NCBI RefSeq assembly: GCF_007994075.1
Contig: NZ_VIWU01000001.1
Location: 3,286,001-3,350,000, forward strand
Length of the DNA stretch: 64,000 bases
Direction of reading: 5' to 3'
DNA from: Pseudonocardia hierapolitana
Lineage (GTDB): Bacteria; Actinomycetota; Actinomycetes; Mycobacteriales; Pseudonocardiaceae
The notes under the pieces are model-generated. The model ran no database searches, was not told where the DNA came from, and saw only the letters and a program-made list of their open reading frames with translations. Positions 35,239 to 44,588 of this stretch are shown here, one piece after another. How positions within the stretch are numbered: the first letter of the stretch is position 1; each line of letters begins with the position of its first letter. The position numbers and the translations under genes were made by a program.

Positions 35239-35521
35239 ATGACCCTGCTCCACGAGATGCTCACGCAACTCGTTGCCCCGCTCACCGTCCCGCCTCTACA
35301 CACCGGCCCGGCGAGCCCGGCCGGCTTCACCCGGGGCGTGGAGTACGACGCCGACGCGATCAACGCCGCGCTGAAGGCGCCGGATCCGTTCGCGATCGTC
35401 CGCCACGAGCCTGAGCCGGCCAGCCACGGCACGCACGTCGCGGGCACCGCCGCGGGAAGCGGGCGATCCGCCGACATCGCCTTCCCCGCCGGTCGTTTCG
35501 TCGGCGTCGCGACCGAGGCCA
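35239..35521 (+). pseudogene. Subtilisin-family (S8) peptidase fragment
   Basis: From an ATG at 35239 the frame reads GVEYDADAINAALKAPDPF and then ASHGTHVAGTAAGSGRS, the catalytic-His motif of subtilases. The Asp site is not evident and the oxyanion Asn and Ser sites are absent. At about 35521 the homology switches abruptly to an AhpD-like protein in another frame. Confidence 0.6.
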
Positions 35522-35719
35522 CGGGCCGCGCTGGAGTACGCCGAAGCCCTCACTCGCGCCTCCGACACCACGGTCACCCAGGCGTTCCCGCGGTACCACG
35601 ACAAACTGACCCCTCATTTCGACGAGGCCGCGATGCTGGAGATCGTTGCGGTTGTCATCAACATGAACGTCTGGACCCGGCTCAAGCTTGCCGAGGGCGC
35701 CATGCCCTCGGTCGGTTGA
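35522..35719 (+). pseudogene. Carboxymuconolactone decarboxylase/AhpD-like C-terminal fragment
   Basis: The frame starting CGG at 35522 reads RAALEYAEALTRASDTTVTQ, then HFDEAAMLEIVAVVINMNVW and TRLKLAEGAMPSVG before a TGA. This is the C-terminal half of AhpD-like peroxidase-related proteins; the catalytic CxxC helix is missing. It directly abuts the subtilase fragment, marking a recombination junction. Confidence 0.6.
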
Positions 35720-35923
35720 TTCGCCGGCTGCGCGCGACCCCGCCGCGGCCTGCCACCCGCTCGACCAGTGGCGCGGATCGGGTACCTCGACACCGACACC
35801 GACACCCCTATCGGTGACAGTGTGGGCACAGCGGCCGGTGTTCGCGCGGCCGACCGTGCATGACTACGGGTCGCCGCTGCAAGACGTGACCAGACCCGCC
35901 TCGGTGGGGATCACCCGCCCGCG

Positions 35924-37388
35924 CTACCGCTCCGCCGTACGGATACGCGGGTAGATCTGCGGTCCGGTCACGCCGCAATGCGCGCACTCCTCGATGCGCA
36001 GCCGGTCGGGGGCGCACTCGCGGCGCGGGCGGCGCAGCAGAGCGAATGCCACGACCGCGGCGGCGACCAGCAGTCCGGCGGAGATCATCATCGCGGTGCG
36101 GAAGCCGGCGGAGAAGGCGACGGGGTCGGTGTAGACCACCCCGCTGATACCGGCGAGCCCGGGCACCACCGCCACGGCGAGCAACCCAGCTGCGCGGGCG
36201 ACCGCGTTGTTGACGCCCGACGCGGCGCCGGCGAAGCGGTCGGGGGCGGCATCGAGCACGGTGGAGGTCAGCGGCGCGACGGTCAGCGTCAGCCCGGCGC
36301 CGAACACCGTCACTCCCGGCAGGACGTCGACGAGCCACGAGGCGGTCTCGTCCACCCGCAGCAGCAGGAGCAGGCCGGCGGCGCTGACCAGCGGCCCCAG
36401 GGTCATCGGCAGCCGCGGCCCGATCCGGCCCGCCAGCGCGCCGGCCCGGGCGGAGAACACGAGCATGATCACCGTCACGGGAAGCAGCGCCGTGCCCGCG
36501 GCCAGCGGCGTGAACCCGGCGACGACCTGCAACTGCAGCACCAGCAGCACGAACACCACGCCGAGCGCGCCGTAGACCAGCAGCGTGGCGGCATTGGCCG
36601 CACTGAACGTGGTGTTCGCGAACAGGGTGGGCGGCACCAACGGGTGTGCGGAGCGCCGTTCCACGAGCACGAACGCCACCAGCGCCAGCACGCCGAGCCC
36701 CGCCGCGGCGAGCAGGAGCGGGTCCGGGCCGCGCTCGCCGAGGCCGGTGAGGCCGTAGGTCAGGGCGCCGAGCCCGACGGCGCCGACCACGGTGCCCGCG
36801 ATGTCCAGTCCGGGCGGGGACTCGGTATCCCGGCTCTCCGGGACGTGGCGCAGGGCGATGATGACGATCAGCGCGGCGAGTGGCAGGTTGATGAGGAAGA
36901 CGGTCCGCCAGTTCCACTCGACGAGCCAGCCGCCGAGGAACGGGCCGATGGCGCCGGCGACGCCGCCGAGCCCCGACCAGGCACCGATCGCGGCCGCGCG
37001 GTCCGGGCCGTGGAACGACGCCGAGATCAAGGCCAGGCTGCCCGGGGTGAGCAGGGCACCGCCGACACCCTGCAGCGCACGCGCCGCGATCAGGGTGCCG
37101 ATGTCCGGGGCCAGCCCGCACAGCAGCGACGCCAGGGCGAACCACACCACCCCGACGACGAACACGCGCCGCCGCCCGAAGTGGTCACCGAGCGAGCCCC
37201 CGAGCAGGATGAACGCGGCGAGGGTGAGCGTGTAGGGCGTTCACCGTCCATTGCAGCCCGGTGAAGTCCGCGCCGAAGTCGGTGCCGATCCGTTCGAGTG
37301 CGACGTTCACCACGGTCGCGTCGATGAACGCCAGGCCGGAGCCGAGCACGGCGGTGGTCAGCACCCATCGGCCGGCGGCCGTGCCCAT
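35924..37388 (-). pseudogene. MFS drug exporter (EmrB/QacA type) with a frameshift
   Basis: The N-terminal part (start 37388) reads AFIDATVVNVALERIGTDFG and LQWTVNA, then shifts frame at about 37235-37237, where CCC on the coding strand appears to be one base too long. After the shift YTLTLAAFILLGG, SLGDHFGRRRVFVVGVVW and PFLGGWLVEWNWRTVFLINL continue without further damage to the stop at 35924. The rebuilt protein of about 487 residues has 14 spans, as in DHA2 exporters, and ends in a Cys-containing tail (EECAHCGVTG). One base restores the gene, so a sequencing error or a recent mutation are equally possible. Confidence 0.75.
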
Positions 37389-37998
37389 CCGGACGCTCCC
37401 GGTTGACCTAGCAGGAGCGTAGGCCGCGCCTCACACCGGAACGTGACGCCCGCCACGGCCGTACTCGCCTGCGGGTGGGTCGGCGAAGTACCAAACCGAC
37501 GGCGACTCGCGCACCGGCGGACCCGGATTCGGGGTCGCTATGCGACAGCGTGGTCAGCGGTCTGTAGGACCCAACCACGGACCACCCGGCTCACTCGAGC
37601 ACGGACCACGAGGGAGTACGTCGTTCTGCGCCATGTAGGTGCCGTGCACGTTCGCGTGGCCGGACATCCGGTGCGACCCGAAAGAACACCCAGCTAGCGC
37701 AGGTGGGGCGATGGGCCGGCTGTGACCTGCTGTCATTTGGGGGTAGCTGAGCCAATCGCACGCAGATGATGACACCCGGGGCGGGGCCGCCGGGCGGAAG
37801 CGGCGTCGCAGATGTGCGTCGCCCGATAGGGGCAGCGGCGCAGCTGGGCGAAGCCTGCGGGCCCCACCTGAGCCTTCGCTGGTTGTGCCGGGTGAGCTGA
37901 TGAGGACACTGGCCCATCGCGGCGAGGTAGCCCGCCGTCTGGCCTCGGAGGCTCGCTGTACCGCCACGACTAGGTGCCAACCGAAGCAGGTGGGGAGC
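37389..37998. other. Gene-free interval
   Basis: About 610 bp between the divergent MFS gene and the molybdopterin gene. A minus-strand frame near 37560-37690 contains MSGHANVHGTYMAQNDVLP but is not recognised. The promoters of both flanking genes should lie here. Confidence 0.4.
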
Positions 37999-38607
37999 AT
38001 GAGATTCTTCTCGCGGGGATTCGTCGGCCGGCCCGAGGCCCGCGAGGGCACGGTGCTGCTGCCTCCAGGGCAGTACGACATCGGAGGCGGCTTCCCGGTG
38101 CTGTCCGCCGGCCCGACGCCTCGCACCGCCTTGGACGATTGGGACTTCACGATCAGCGGAGAGGTCGATGCGCCCGACCGGCTGACGTGGCAGGAGTTCC
38201 AGGATCTGCCGCACGAAGAGGTCACCGTCGACATCCACTGCGTGACGAAGTGGTCGAAGTTCGACACGACGTGGAGCGGCGTCTCCCTCGACACCCTGCT
38301 CGATCGGGTCGAGACCTCGGCGGACTACCTGCTGGCCTTCTGCGACGGCGGCTACACGACGAACCTCCCGCTCGAGGACGTCACCGGTGGCCGTGCCTGG
38401 ATCGTCGATCAGTACGACGGTGAGCCGCTGGAGGCGCAGCACGGCGGCCCGGCCCGGCTGCTCGTGCCGCACCTGTACTTCTGGAAGTCCGCGAAATGGG
38501 TACGTGGCCTACGGCTGTCGAGCGTCGAGGAACCCGGCTTCTGGGAGTCGCTGGGCTATCACATCTACGGTGACCCGTGGCGCGAACAGCGATACGCCGG
38601 CGACTGA
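37999..38607 (+). CDS. Sulfite oxidase/MsrP-like molybdopterin oxidoreductase
   Basis: A 202-residue protein of the oxidoreductase molybdopterin-binding family. DWDFTISGEVDAPDRLTW begins the domain. VDIHCVTKWSKFDTTW contains C81, the expected molybdenum ligand. GGYTTNLPLEDV and ARLLVPHLYFWKSAKWVRGL follow as usual, and the protein ends at HIYGDPWREQRY. No signal peptide is visible, unlike periplasmic MsrP. GTGGGGAG precedes the ATG. A flavin reductase gene overlaps its end by 31 bp and would be the electron donor, but that gene is damaged. Confidence 0.85.
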   Translation: MRFFSRGFVGRPEAREGTVLLPPGQYDIGGGFPVLSAGPTPRTALDDWDFTISGEVDAPDRLTWQEFQDLPHEEVTVDIHCVTKWSKFDTTWSGVSLDTLLDRVETSADYLLAFCDGGYTTNLPLEDVTGGRAWIVDQYDGEPLEAQHGGPARLLVPHLYFWKSAKWVRGLRLSSVEEPGFWESLGYHIYGDPWREQRYAGD

Positions 38608-39165
38608 CGTGGCGGCTCGCGACCGTCGCCGCGAACGCCTCCGAGGCCCGTGCCGTCCACCGGTTGTCGCTGCGGATCGACGGCTGGGACGGTCACCTGC
38701 CGGGACAGCACGTCGACGTCCGCCTGACGGCGCCGGACGGATACCAGGCGCAGCGCAGCTACTCCATCGCGTCGGCACCCGAGAGCCCGACGGTGGACCT
38801 GGTGGTGCAACGGCTCGACGACGGCGAGGTCTCGCCGTACCTCACCGACGGCCTCCGACCCGGCGACCAGTTGGAGCTGCGCGGTCCGATCGGCGGCTAC
38901 TTCGTGTGGCATGCCGAGCTCGACTCGCCGCTGCAGCTGGTGGCCGGTAGCTCGGGGGTCGCGCCGTTCCTGGCGATGCTGGATCACCACGCCGCAGCGG
39001 CCTCCGGCGCGCCGGTGCGGCTCCTCTACTCGGCGCGATCCCTCGACGACGTGATCGGTGAGCGGCGTCGCCGCCCTCGACGTCAGCACCTGAACGCGTT
39101 CGCCGCGGCGCGACGGAGACCCACGTGGCCCTCACGCTGATCAACACGCTCACCAGGCGCAAAAC
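38577..39165 (+). pseudogene. FAD-binding ferredoxin-reductase-type partner, truncated
   Basis: From a GTG at 38577 the frame encodes VHRLSLRIDGWDGHLPGQHV, QRSYSIASAPESPTVDLVV and GPIGGYFVWHAE, the FAD domain with RSYS, then LVAGSSGVAPFLAML and LLYSARSLDDVIG, the start of the NAD domain. After residue 160 the frame is lost. GVAALDVST and then TETHVALTLINTLT appear in other frames, and the C-terminal CGP region is absent. The natural role is to pass electrons to the molybdopterin protein upstream. The open frame runs to 39140 with a garbled basic tail. Confidence 0.7.
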
Positions 39166-39308
39166 AACCGTTCGAGCCAATGACGCCAGGCGTCCTGAGG
39201 ATGTGTGCGGACCCACCGTCTACGACCTCAGCCACGTCGGGCACGCCAAAAACCAACACCCAATCCTGAGCTCCCGTCGCGCGGAGCCTGACCGCCAGGA
39301 GGCGCCCG

Positions 39309-40571
39309 ATGTCTTTGCCCACCGACCCCACCTCGCGCACTACCGACGCCGGTGCGGTGCCCACACAGCGCACCGCCCCGGAGGCCGACCGGACCGCGAT
39401 CCGCCCGTTCGAGGTCCACGTGCCGGACGAGCAGCTCGCCGAGCTCCGCCGCCGCGTCGCCGCGACGCGCCTGCCCTCCAGGGAGTTGGTCCCGGATCGC
39501 TCGCAGGGCGTGCAGCTGGCGACGGTCCAGGAGCTCGCCCGCTACTGGGCGACCGACTACGACTGGCGCGCGTGCGAGGCGCGGCTCAACGCGCTGCCGC
39601 AGTTCACCACCGAGATCGACGGGGTCGACATCCACTTCATCCACGTGAAGTCGCCGCACCAGAACGCGCTACCGCTGATCATGACGCACGGCTGGCCCGG
39701 CTCGGTCATCGAGCTGCTGGAGACGGTCGGCCCACTGACCGATCCGACCGCGCACGGCGGCGCCCCCGAGGACGCATTCCACCTGGTGTTGCCGTCCTTG
39801 CCTGGCTACGGCTTCTCGGGCGAGCCGACCGAGCTCGGCTGGGACGACGGCCGCATCGCACGGGCGTGGGCGGAGCTGATGGACCGCCTCGGCTATACCC
39901 GCTACGTCGCCCAAGGCGGCGACGTGGGCGCCGGCGTCACCGACGCGATGGGTCGCCAGGCACCCGAGGGGCTGGTCGGCATCCACGTCACCCTGCTCTT
40001 CCCGGCGCTCGGTCTTAAGGACCAACTGCCGGCGGAGTCCGAGCAGGAACGCGCGGCGCACGACGCGGTCAACACATTCACCACGGACGGCTTCGCCTAC
40101 TTCCTGGAGATGTCCACCCGGCCGCAGACGATCGGCTACTCCCTGCTGGATTCACCCCTCGGGCTGGCGGCCTGGATGCTCGACCACGACACCGACAGCT
40201 ACTACAAGATCTCCCGCGCCTTCGTCGATGGCGAGCCCGCGGGCAATCTCACCCGGGACCACATCGTCGACAACATCACGCTGTACTGGCTGACGGGCAC
40301 CGGCGCCTCGGCCGCCCGGTGGTACTGGGAATTCGGACGGGCCACAGCCCGTGCGGCCGGCCAGGCTCCTCCGGCGGTCTCGGTTCCGGTCGGTTTCACG
40401 ACGTTCCCCGACGAGATCTTCGCTGCCCCGCGCAGCTGGGTCGAGACGGCCTACCCCGGCCTCACTTACTTCAACGAGGTCGACAGGGGCGGGCACTTCG
40501 CCGCCTGGGAGGAGCCCGAGCTGTTCGCGACCGAGGTGCGGGCCGCGTTCCGGCCGCTGCAGAAATCCTGA
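39309..40571 (+). CDS. Epoxide hydrolase (EHN domain, alpha/beta fold)
   Basis: A 420-residue epoxide hydrolase. Residues 30-135 form the EHN lid domain (RPFEVHVPDEQLAELRRRVA, ARYWATDYDWRACEARLNAL). The core has THGWPGS at 126-132 (oxyanion side), LPGYGFS, the nucleophile D205 in AQGGDVGAGV, and the catalytic His in DRGGHFAAWEEPELF near the C-terminus. Juvenile-hormone-type microsomal epoxide hydrolases share this order. AGGAGG lies eight bases before the ATG. It stands alone; the substrate is unknown. Confidence 0.9.
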   Translation: MSLPTDPTSRTTDAGAVPTQRTAPEADRTAIRPFEVHVPDEQLAELRRRVAATRLPSRELVPDRSQGVQLATVQELARYWATDYDWRACEARLNALPQFTTEIDGVDIHFIHVKSPHQNALPLIMTHGWPGSVIELLETVGPLTDPTAHGGAPEDAFHLVLPSLPGYGFSGEPTELGWDDGRIARAWAELMDRLGYTRYVAQGGDVGAGVTDAMGRQAPEGLVGIHVTLLFPALGLKDQLPAESEQERAAHDAVNTFTTDGFAYFLEMSTRPQTIGYSLLDSPLGLAAWMLDHDTDSYYKISRAFVDGEPAGNLTRDHIVDNITLYWLTGTGASAARWYWEFGRATARAAGQAPPAVSVPVGFTTFPDEIFAAPRSWVETAYPGLTYFNEVDRGGHFAAWEEPELFATEVRAAFRPLQKS

Positions 40572-40724
40572 GCCCGCTCCGGTTCGCGCTGTGACACGAT
40601 GGTGTGTCCGGGCACGGGTGGTGGCCGTATCGTTACTCGCGGAGCTTCGGGTGGCGGTCCGCCACTTGAGTCCGGGGCCGCCGTTCGACCCGACCGCCAG
40701 CAACTGACCCGTCCGACGGCCAAC

Positions 40725-42740
40725 ATGTCGCGGCGCGTGCGCAAGATGGACGAGTTCATCGGCGGGGACCTCTACTCACACCTCCAGGCGGCCGCAGATC
40801 TGGTGGTTATCGCCGACGAGCACCACGTCCACCGCCAGCAGGCCCGAGCGTTCTCCTCGGCGGTACGCGATCTGCGCCCGAGAGCGCTGGTCGGCTTGAC
40901 GGCCACGCCCGATCCGGCAGACGAGGGCAAGGTCATCTACCGCTACAGCCTGGCCGAGGCGATCGCCGACGGGCTGGTGAAGGTGCCGGTGATCGTGTAC
41001 CGGCAGGACGGCCACAAGGACGTCGCGACCCAGCTCGCCGACGCGTGCCACCTGCGTCGAATCAAGGAGGCGGCCTACGCGACATGGGCCGAGGGCGAGG
41101 GCCGGACGCCGGTCAACCCGGTCCTTTTCGTCGTGTGCCAGACGGTCGAGGAAGCCAAACAGACGTCGAACCTGCTAGCCAGCGAGTCCTACATCGGCGA
41201 CCCAGCGGCCGTGCTGGAGGTGACCTCGCAGTCCTCTGATGACGCTCTGGCCGCGCTCGCGTCCGTCGAAGACCCTGACTCGCCGATCCGCGCCGTCGTC
41301 AGCGTCGACAAGCTGAAGGAGGGGTGGGACGTCAAGAACATCGGCGTCATCGTCGCGCTCCGCGCCCTCGCGTCCGAAGCCCTCACCGAGCAGATCCTCG
41401 GCCGAGGTCTCCGCCTGCCCTACGGCCGTCGTGTCGGCGCACCGATGATCGACCAGATCGACCTCGTCGCCCACGACTCGTACCGCAAGCTGCTCGAGCA
41501 GAAGGATGCGCTCATCCAGCGCATCGCGCCCACCGGGGACAGCGCGGCGACAGGGGAGCCACTTCAACCTGGACCCGCAAAGGCGGCGGCAAAGGAAGCC
41601 GCCGCCGAAATCCAGGAGACACCCGAGCAGGGCACACTCCGGCTGGTCACCCCGGGACGACTCATCGACGGCGAGCATGTCGATGGGGCGGCAGCGCTGA
41701 TCCTGCAGGATTACATGGTCACCGAGGCTCAGGGTCAGCGCGATGCCGAGGAGTACCGCGTCCTTCAGCGGGTCCCCGGTGCACCCCAGATCGTGTTCCC
41801 TCGCCGGGAGCAGGAAGTCCTGCCTGTGCGGTTCAGCCTCTCACTGGTCTCGGACACCGACGTCCGCGCAGCCGGCGCTGGGTTCGCGCAGGAGATCAAG
41901 ATTCCGCTCATCCGCGAGGCCCTTACCGCGACCCGCACCCTTGACGGTGGGGTGCGCGTGCGCCGCGAGGCACAGGAGGCTGGCGAGGCGACGCAAGCGT
42001 GGCTCCCGCTCGCGCGAGTAACCAACGACCTGGAGAACCGACTCCTCGGGCTTGGGCTCGTCGAGGAGTCGCTCGCCGAACTCAACGCCGCCCGACGCGT
42101 CGTGCAGGCCTTCCTCGCCGGCGCCGGAGCAGGCGCAAACTCCGAGGTGAACTGGGGGGCAGAGCGCGCTCACCAAGCGCTGCAAGGCATCGATGCCCTG
42201 ATCCGCCAGCGATACAACGCCCGACGACTCCAGCCAAAGTACGCATTTCGCACCGTCACAATGCCCGTGGAACCGCAGCCCATGCCGACCGACGTCTTGG
42301 ACCGCTTCGCGACAAAGTTCGAGCGCGGGCGCTGGTACTCAGGTTGGCGCAAATCGGTTCTACCAGTGGCTTCATTCGACACCAACAGTACAGAACGGGC
42401 CCTGGCCGAGATCCTGGACGGGGCAACCGACATCGCCTGGTGGCTCCGACTCCAAGCCACCGATCCCGCGTTCATCGAGCTGGATACCGGAGGCCGGTAC
42501 TACCCCGACTTCATCGCCATCGACACCAGTCGCGTGCACTGGCTCATCGAAGGCAAGTCCGACCGAGACGTGACGCGTCGCGACGTGGAGGACAAGAGAG
42601 GCGCCGCCGAGGAGTGGGCCAGGTTCGTTAACGACGACAGCCGGTTCGGCGTCTGGCGGTACCTGTTCTGCTCCGAGACGGCCATTAAGAACGCTCGTGG
42701 TGGTTGGCATAGCCTTCTGGTGACCGCCCGCGCCTCGTAG
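40725..42740 (+). CDS. Type III restriction Res-like helicase-nuclease, N-terminally truncated
   Basis: An open frame of 671 codons encoding the C-terminal two thirds of a DEAD/DEAH superfamily-2 enzyme. LVVIADEHHVH is the DExH Walker B, ALVGLTATP motif III, VSVDKLKEGWDVKN motif V and LTEQILGRGLRLP motif VI. Near the end YYPDFIAID and WLIEGKSD give a PD-(D/E)XK nuclease site typical of Res subunits. Walker A and roughly 200 preceding residues are missing, and the upstream DNA does not supply them in any frame. No Mod methylase gene is present. So this is almost certainly a dead restriction remnant despite the long frame. Confidence 0.7.
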   Translation: MSRRVRKMDEFIGGDLYSHLQAAADLVVIADEHHVHRQQARAFSSAVRDLRPRALVGLTATPDPADEGKVIYRYSLAEAIADGLVKVPVIVYRQDGHKDVATQLADACHLRRIKEAAYATWAEGEGRTPVNPVLFVVCQTVEEAKQTSNLLASESYIGDPAAVLEVTSQSSDDALAALASVEDPDSPIRAVVSVDKLKEGWDVKNIGVIVALRALASEALTEQILGRGLRLPYGRRVGAPMIDQIDLVAHDSYRKLLEQKDALIQRIAPTGDSAATGEPLQPGPAKAAAKEAAAEIQETPEQGTLRLVTPGRLIDGEHVDGAAALILQDYMVTEAQGQRDAEEYRVLQRVPGAPQIVFPRREQEVLPVRFSLSLVSDTDVRAAGAGFAQEIKIPLIREALTATRTLDGGVRVRREAQEAGEATQAWLPLARVTNDLENRLLGLGLVEESLAELNAARRVVQAFLAGAGAGANSEVNWGAERAHQALQGIDALIRQRYNARRLQPKYAFRTVTMPVEPQPMPTDVLDRFATKFERGRWYSGWRKSVLPVASFDTNSTERALAEILDGATDIAWWLRLQATDPAFIELDTGGRYYPDFIAIDTSRVHWLIEGKSDRDVTRRDVEDKRGAAEEWARFVNDDSRFGVWRYLFCSETAIKNARGGWHSLLVTARAS

Positions 42741-42744
42741 CCCG

Positions 42745-42909
42745 CGCGGTCAACGCCGCCATCGAGGAGACCACCGCCCTTGCCTCCGAGCTGGCAGCGA
42801 TCATCGCGAAACCGTCCGCGAGATGCACGAGCCCATGAGCTACGGCGAGATCGCAAAGGCGCTCGGCATCAGCCGCGGCCGCGTCCAGCAACTCGCCGCC
42901 GACCGGTGA
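42745..42909 (+). pseudogene. Small helix-turn-helix protein, frameshifted
   Basis: VNAAIEETTALASELAAIIA in one frame is continued, after a shift at about 42800, by ETVREMHEPMSYGEIAKALG and ISRGRVQQLAADR in another. The rebuilt 55-residue protein ends in a sigma-like helix-turn-helix. Such small regulators are common in actinomycete mobile elements. Confidence 0.5.
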
Positions 42910-42947
42910 GCGCTCCGACCTGACGGATTACCTATCCGCTGGCGGCC

Positions 42948-43367
42948 CTATCGGGGCAGATCAGAGGATGCGTGTGCACGATGTGTGTGCGGCCGGTCGG
43001 CGCCCTCCCGCCCGTCCTCGAGCCGGTCCAGGTCGATCGGGGCCGGCTCGTCGTGGAGTACCTCGAGCGCGACCGTCGCAGCCTCGAGGCGGTCCCGCAT
43101 CGTCGGGGTCACGTCCAGCCGGCCGGCGTCGACCTGGGCCAGGACCAGACGGAGGTGCGCGGCCAGCATGGCGACCCGCTCGAGGTCCAGACCGTCGGCC
43201 AGCGGCAGCGGGTCGACCTGCCCGACCTTCTGCCCGGCCTTCCGCATCCGGCGGGCCGTCTCGATCGCCGCACGCTCCACCGGGGTGCGGCCGCGCAGGC
43301 GCCGGCCCTGCGAGTCGACCACCCGCACACCGTCGTCGTCGAACGGGTCGGGACGCTTCCGGCTCAT
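42948..43367 (-). CDS. Hypothetical protein of the integrated element
   Basis: A 139-residue hydrophilic protein: RKRPDPFDDDGVRVVDSQGR, then VERAAIETARRMRKAGQKVG and AMLAAHLRLVLAQVDAGRLD. The start overlaps the stop of the upstream gene (ATGA). Its composition and pairing suit a phage or integrative-element packaging/accessory protein, but no family is identified. Confidence 0.55.
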   Translation of the reverse strand: MSRKRPDPFDDDGVRVVDSQGRRLRGRTPVERAAIETARRMRKAGQKVGQVDPLPLADGLDLERVAMLAAHLRLVLAQVDAGRLDVTPTMRDRLEAATVALEVLHDEPAPIDLDRLEDGREGADRPHTHRAHASSDLPR

Positions 43368-43771
43368 CGCCGCCGCCGGATCACCACATGGCGGCGGCGC
43401 GGACCGAACCGGCGGTCAAGCCGCAGCCGCGGGCCGGGGTCGTACGGGTCTGGGCGGCCGTAGACGAGCGAGCAATGCCGGACGTCCTTCGGGGTGACCT
43501 CGTCGGCGGGCTTCCCGAGCAGCTCGCCCGCGACCTCGCGCCGCTCGGCAATCCACGCCTCGATCCGCTCCGCGAGGCGCTGCTCGGCGTAGACCATTGC
43601 CCGCTCAAGGGCCTCACGCTCTTGCCGCTGCGCGGCCGCGACCCGCACACGAAACGTCGCGCCACCGTGACTCACGCACACGACGCCGCCGACGACGGCG
43701 AACGCCCCGCACGGGCGCCCTGTGCGCTTGCTGCGGGCTCGGCAGTGCCGCGCCTGCCTCACTCTCGCCAT
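43364..43771 (-). CDS. Hypothetical protein, phage-like
   Basis: A 135-residue basic protein with ARHCRARSKRTGRPCGAFAV and VCVSHGG near the front (CxxxSKRTGRPC and a C-x-x-HGG element, possibly a small zinc site), then a long helix (RQEREALERAMVYAEQRLAE) and a basic Arg-rich end. Similar C-x-H-G-G proteins occur in actinophage and integrative elements. First gene of a two-gene unit with the 139-residue protein. Confidence 0.55.
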   Translation of the reverse strand: MARVRQARHCRARSKRTGRPCGAFAVVGGVVCVSHGGATFRVRVAAAQRQEREALERAMVYAEQRLAERIEAWIAERREVAGELLGKPADEVTPKDVRHCSLVYGRPDPYDPGPRLRLDRRFGPRRRHVVIRRRR

Positions 43772-43929
43772 GAGCCGATCTTCCTCCGTGAGCTCGGGCG
43801 CTCACGATGCCTACCGCCGTCGGCCTCGCCGAGGTCGCGAAGCTGGCCGCGCGTGCTCGGCGTCGCGTGCTGCATCCAGTAGGCCTCCTCGGCGGCCATG
43901 ACCGATTCGTGCCCATTGCCCTGCATCGG

Positions 43930-44208
43930 GTATGTGCTCGTCGACGAGCTCGGCATGCCGCAGCGCACGGACTGGTTGCGGCGGCGGGCGTACGAGCTGA
44001 TGGACAAGCACAAGTCGCGGCGGGTGCGGCTGTACGACGCCCGGCACGCCACGTTGACCGCGCTCGCCGCGGCCGGGGTGCCTGCCCGATCATCGCGGCG
44101 TGGGCGGGGCACAGCGACGGCGGGCAACTCGCGATGCGGGTGTACGTGAAGCCGTCGACCGAGCATCTGCGGGTGGCGTCCGACGCGCTCGCGCTGATGC
44201 TCGGCTGA
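43930..44208 (+). pseudogene. Tyrosine recombinase (phage integrase) C-terminal relic
   Basis: GYVLVDELGMPQRTDWLRRR and RVRLYDARHATLTALAAAGV carry the second conserved block with the catalytic Arg. After a frameshift near 44085, IIAAWAGHSDGGQLAMRVYV continues with the catalytic His in GHS and the Tyr in RVYV, then ends LALMLG. The N-terminal DNA-binding and first catalytic regions are missing. It ends 121 bp from the 3' end of tRNA-Ala, the normal position for an integrase of an element inserted into a tRNA gene. Confidence 0.7.
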
Positions 44209-44329
44209 GCACGACAACTGAAGATCGAAAACTACATGTGAGAAAACGTGAGACGACAGGCCGCGTGAGGGCTGTCAAGTAGTTGTCTCACAGCAGTGAA
44301 ACTAGGCGTTGACCTGCCGATTTACCTTG

Positions 44330-44402
44330 TGGAGCTGAGGGGATTCGAACCCCTGACCCCTTGACTGCCAGTCAAGTGCGCTACCAGCTGCGCCACAGCC
44401 CC
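44330..44402 (-). tRNA. tRNA-Ala (GGC)
   Basis: A 73-nt cloverleaf on the minus strand. The acceptor stem GGGGCTG pairs with CAGCTCC, the anticodon arm CTTGACTGGCAGTCAAG exposes GGC, and the T arm contains GGTTCGAATCC. The discriminator is A and the CCA end is not encoded. An integrase relic lies just beyond its 3' end, so it probably served as an attachment site. Confidence 0.92.
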
Positions 44403-44588
44403 TTGTGCCGACAAAGTTACACGACGTCCCGACGGCCCCGCGAAGCGGGTCGCCGGACACCGCGTTGCCGACCCCGCTCCGGACTCCCCGCAGCCCGCTG
44501 GCATCGGATGCCTCCGCACCGTCGCCGAATCCCGGAGGTGTCGCCGGACGGCCGCCGTGTCGCCCTCGCCGCGCTACGTCGCCGGCGG

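Noticed and set aside
37230..37245. Programmed frameshift in the MFS gene
   Set aside because: No slippery heptamer or downstream structure is evident; a single-base indel explains it.
35978..37264. Plus-strand open frame of 428 codons opposite the MFS gene
   Set aside because: Gln/Gly/Arg-rich antisense product without motifs; the MFS spans on the minus strand are clear.
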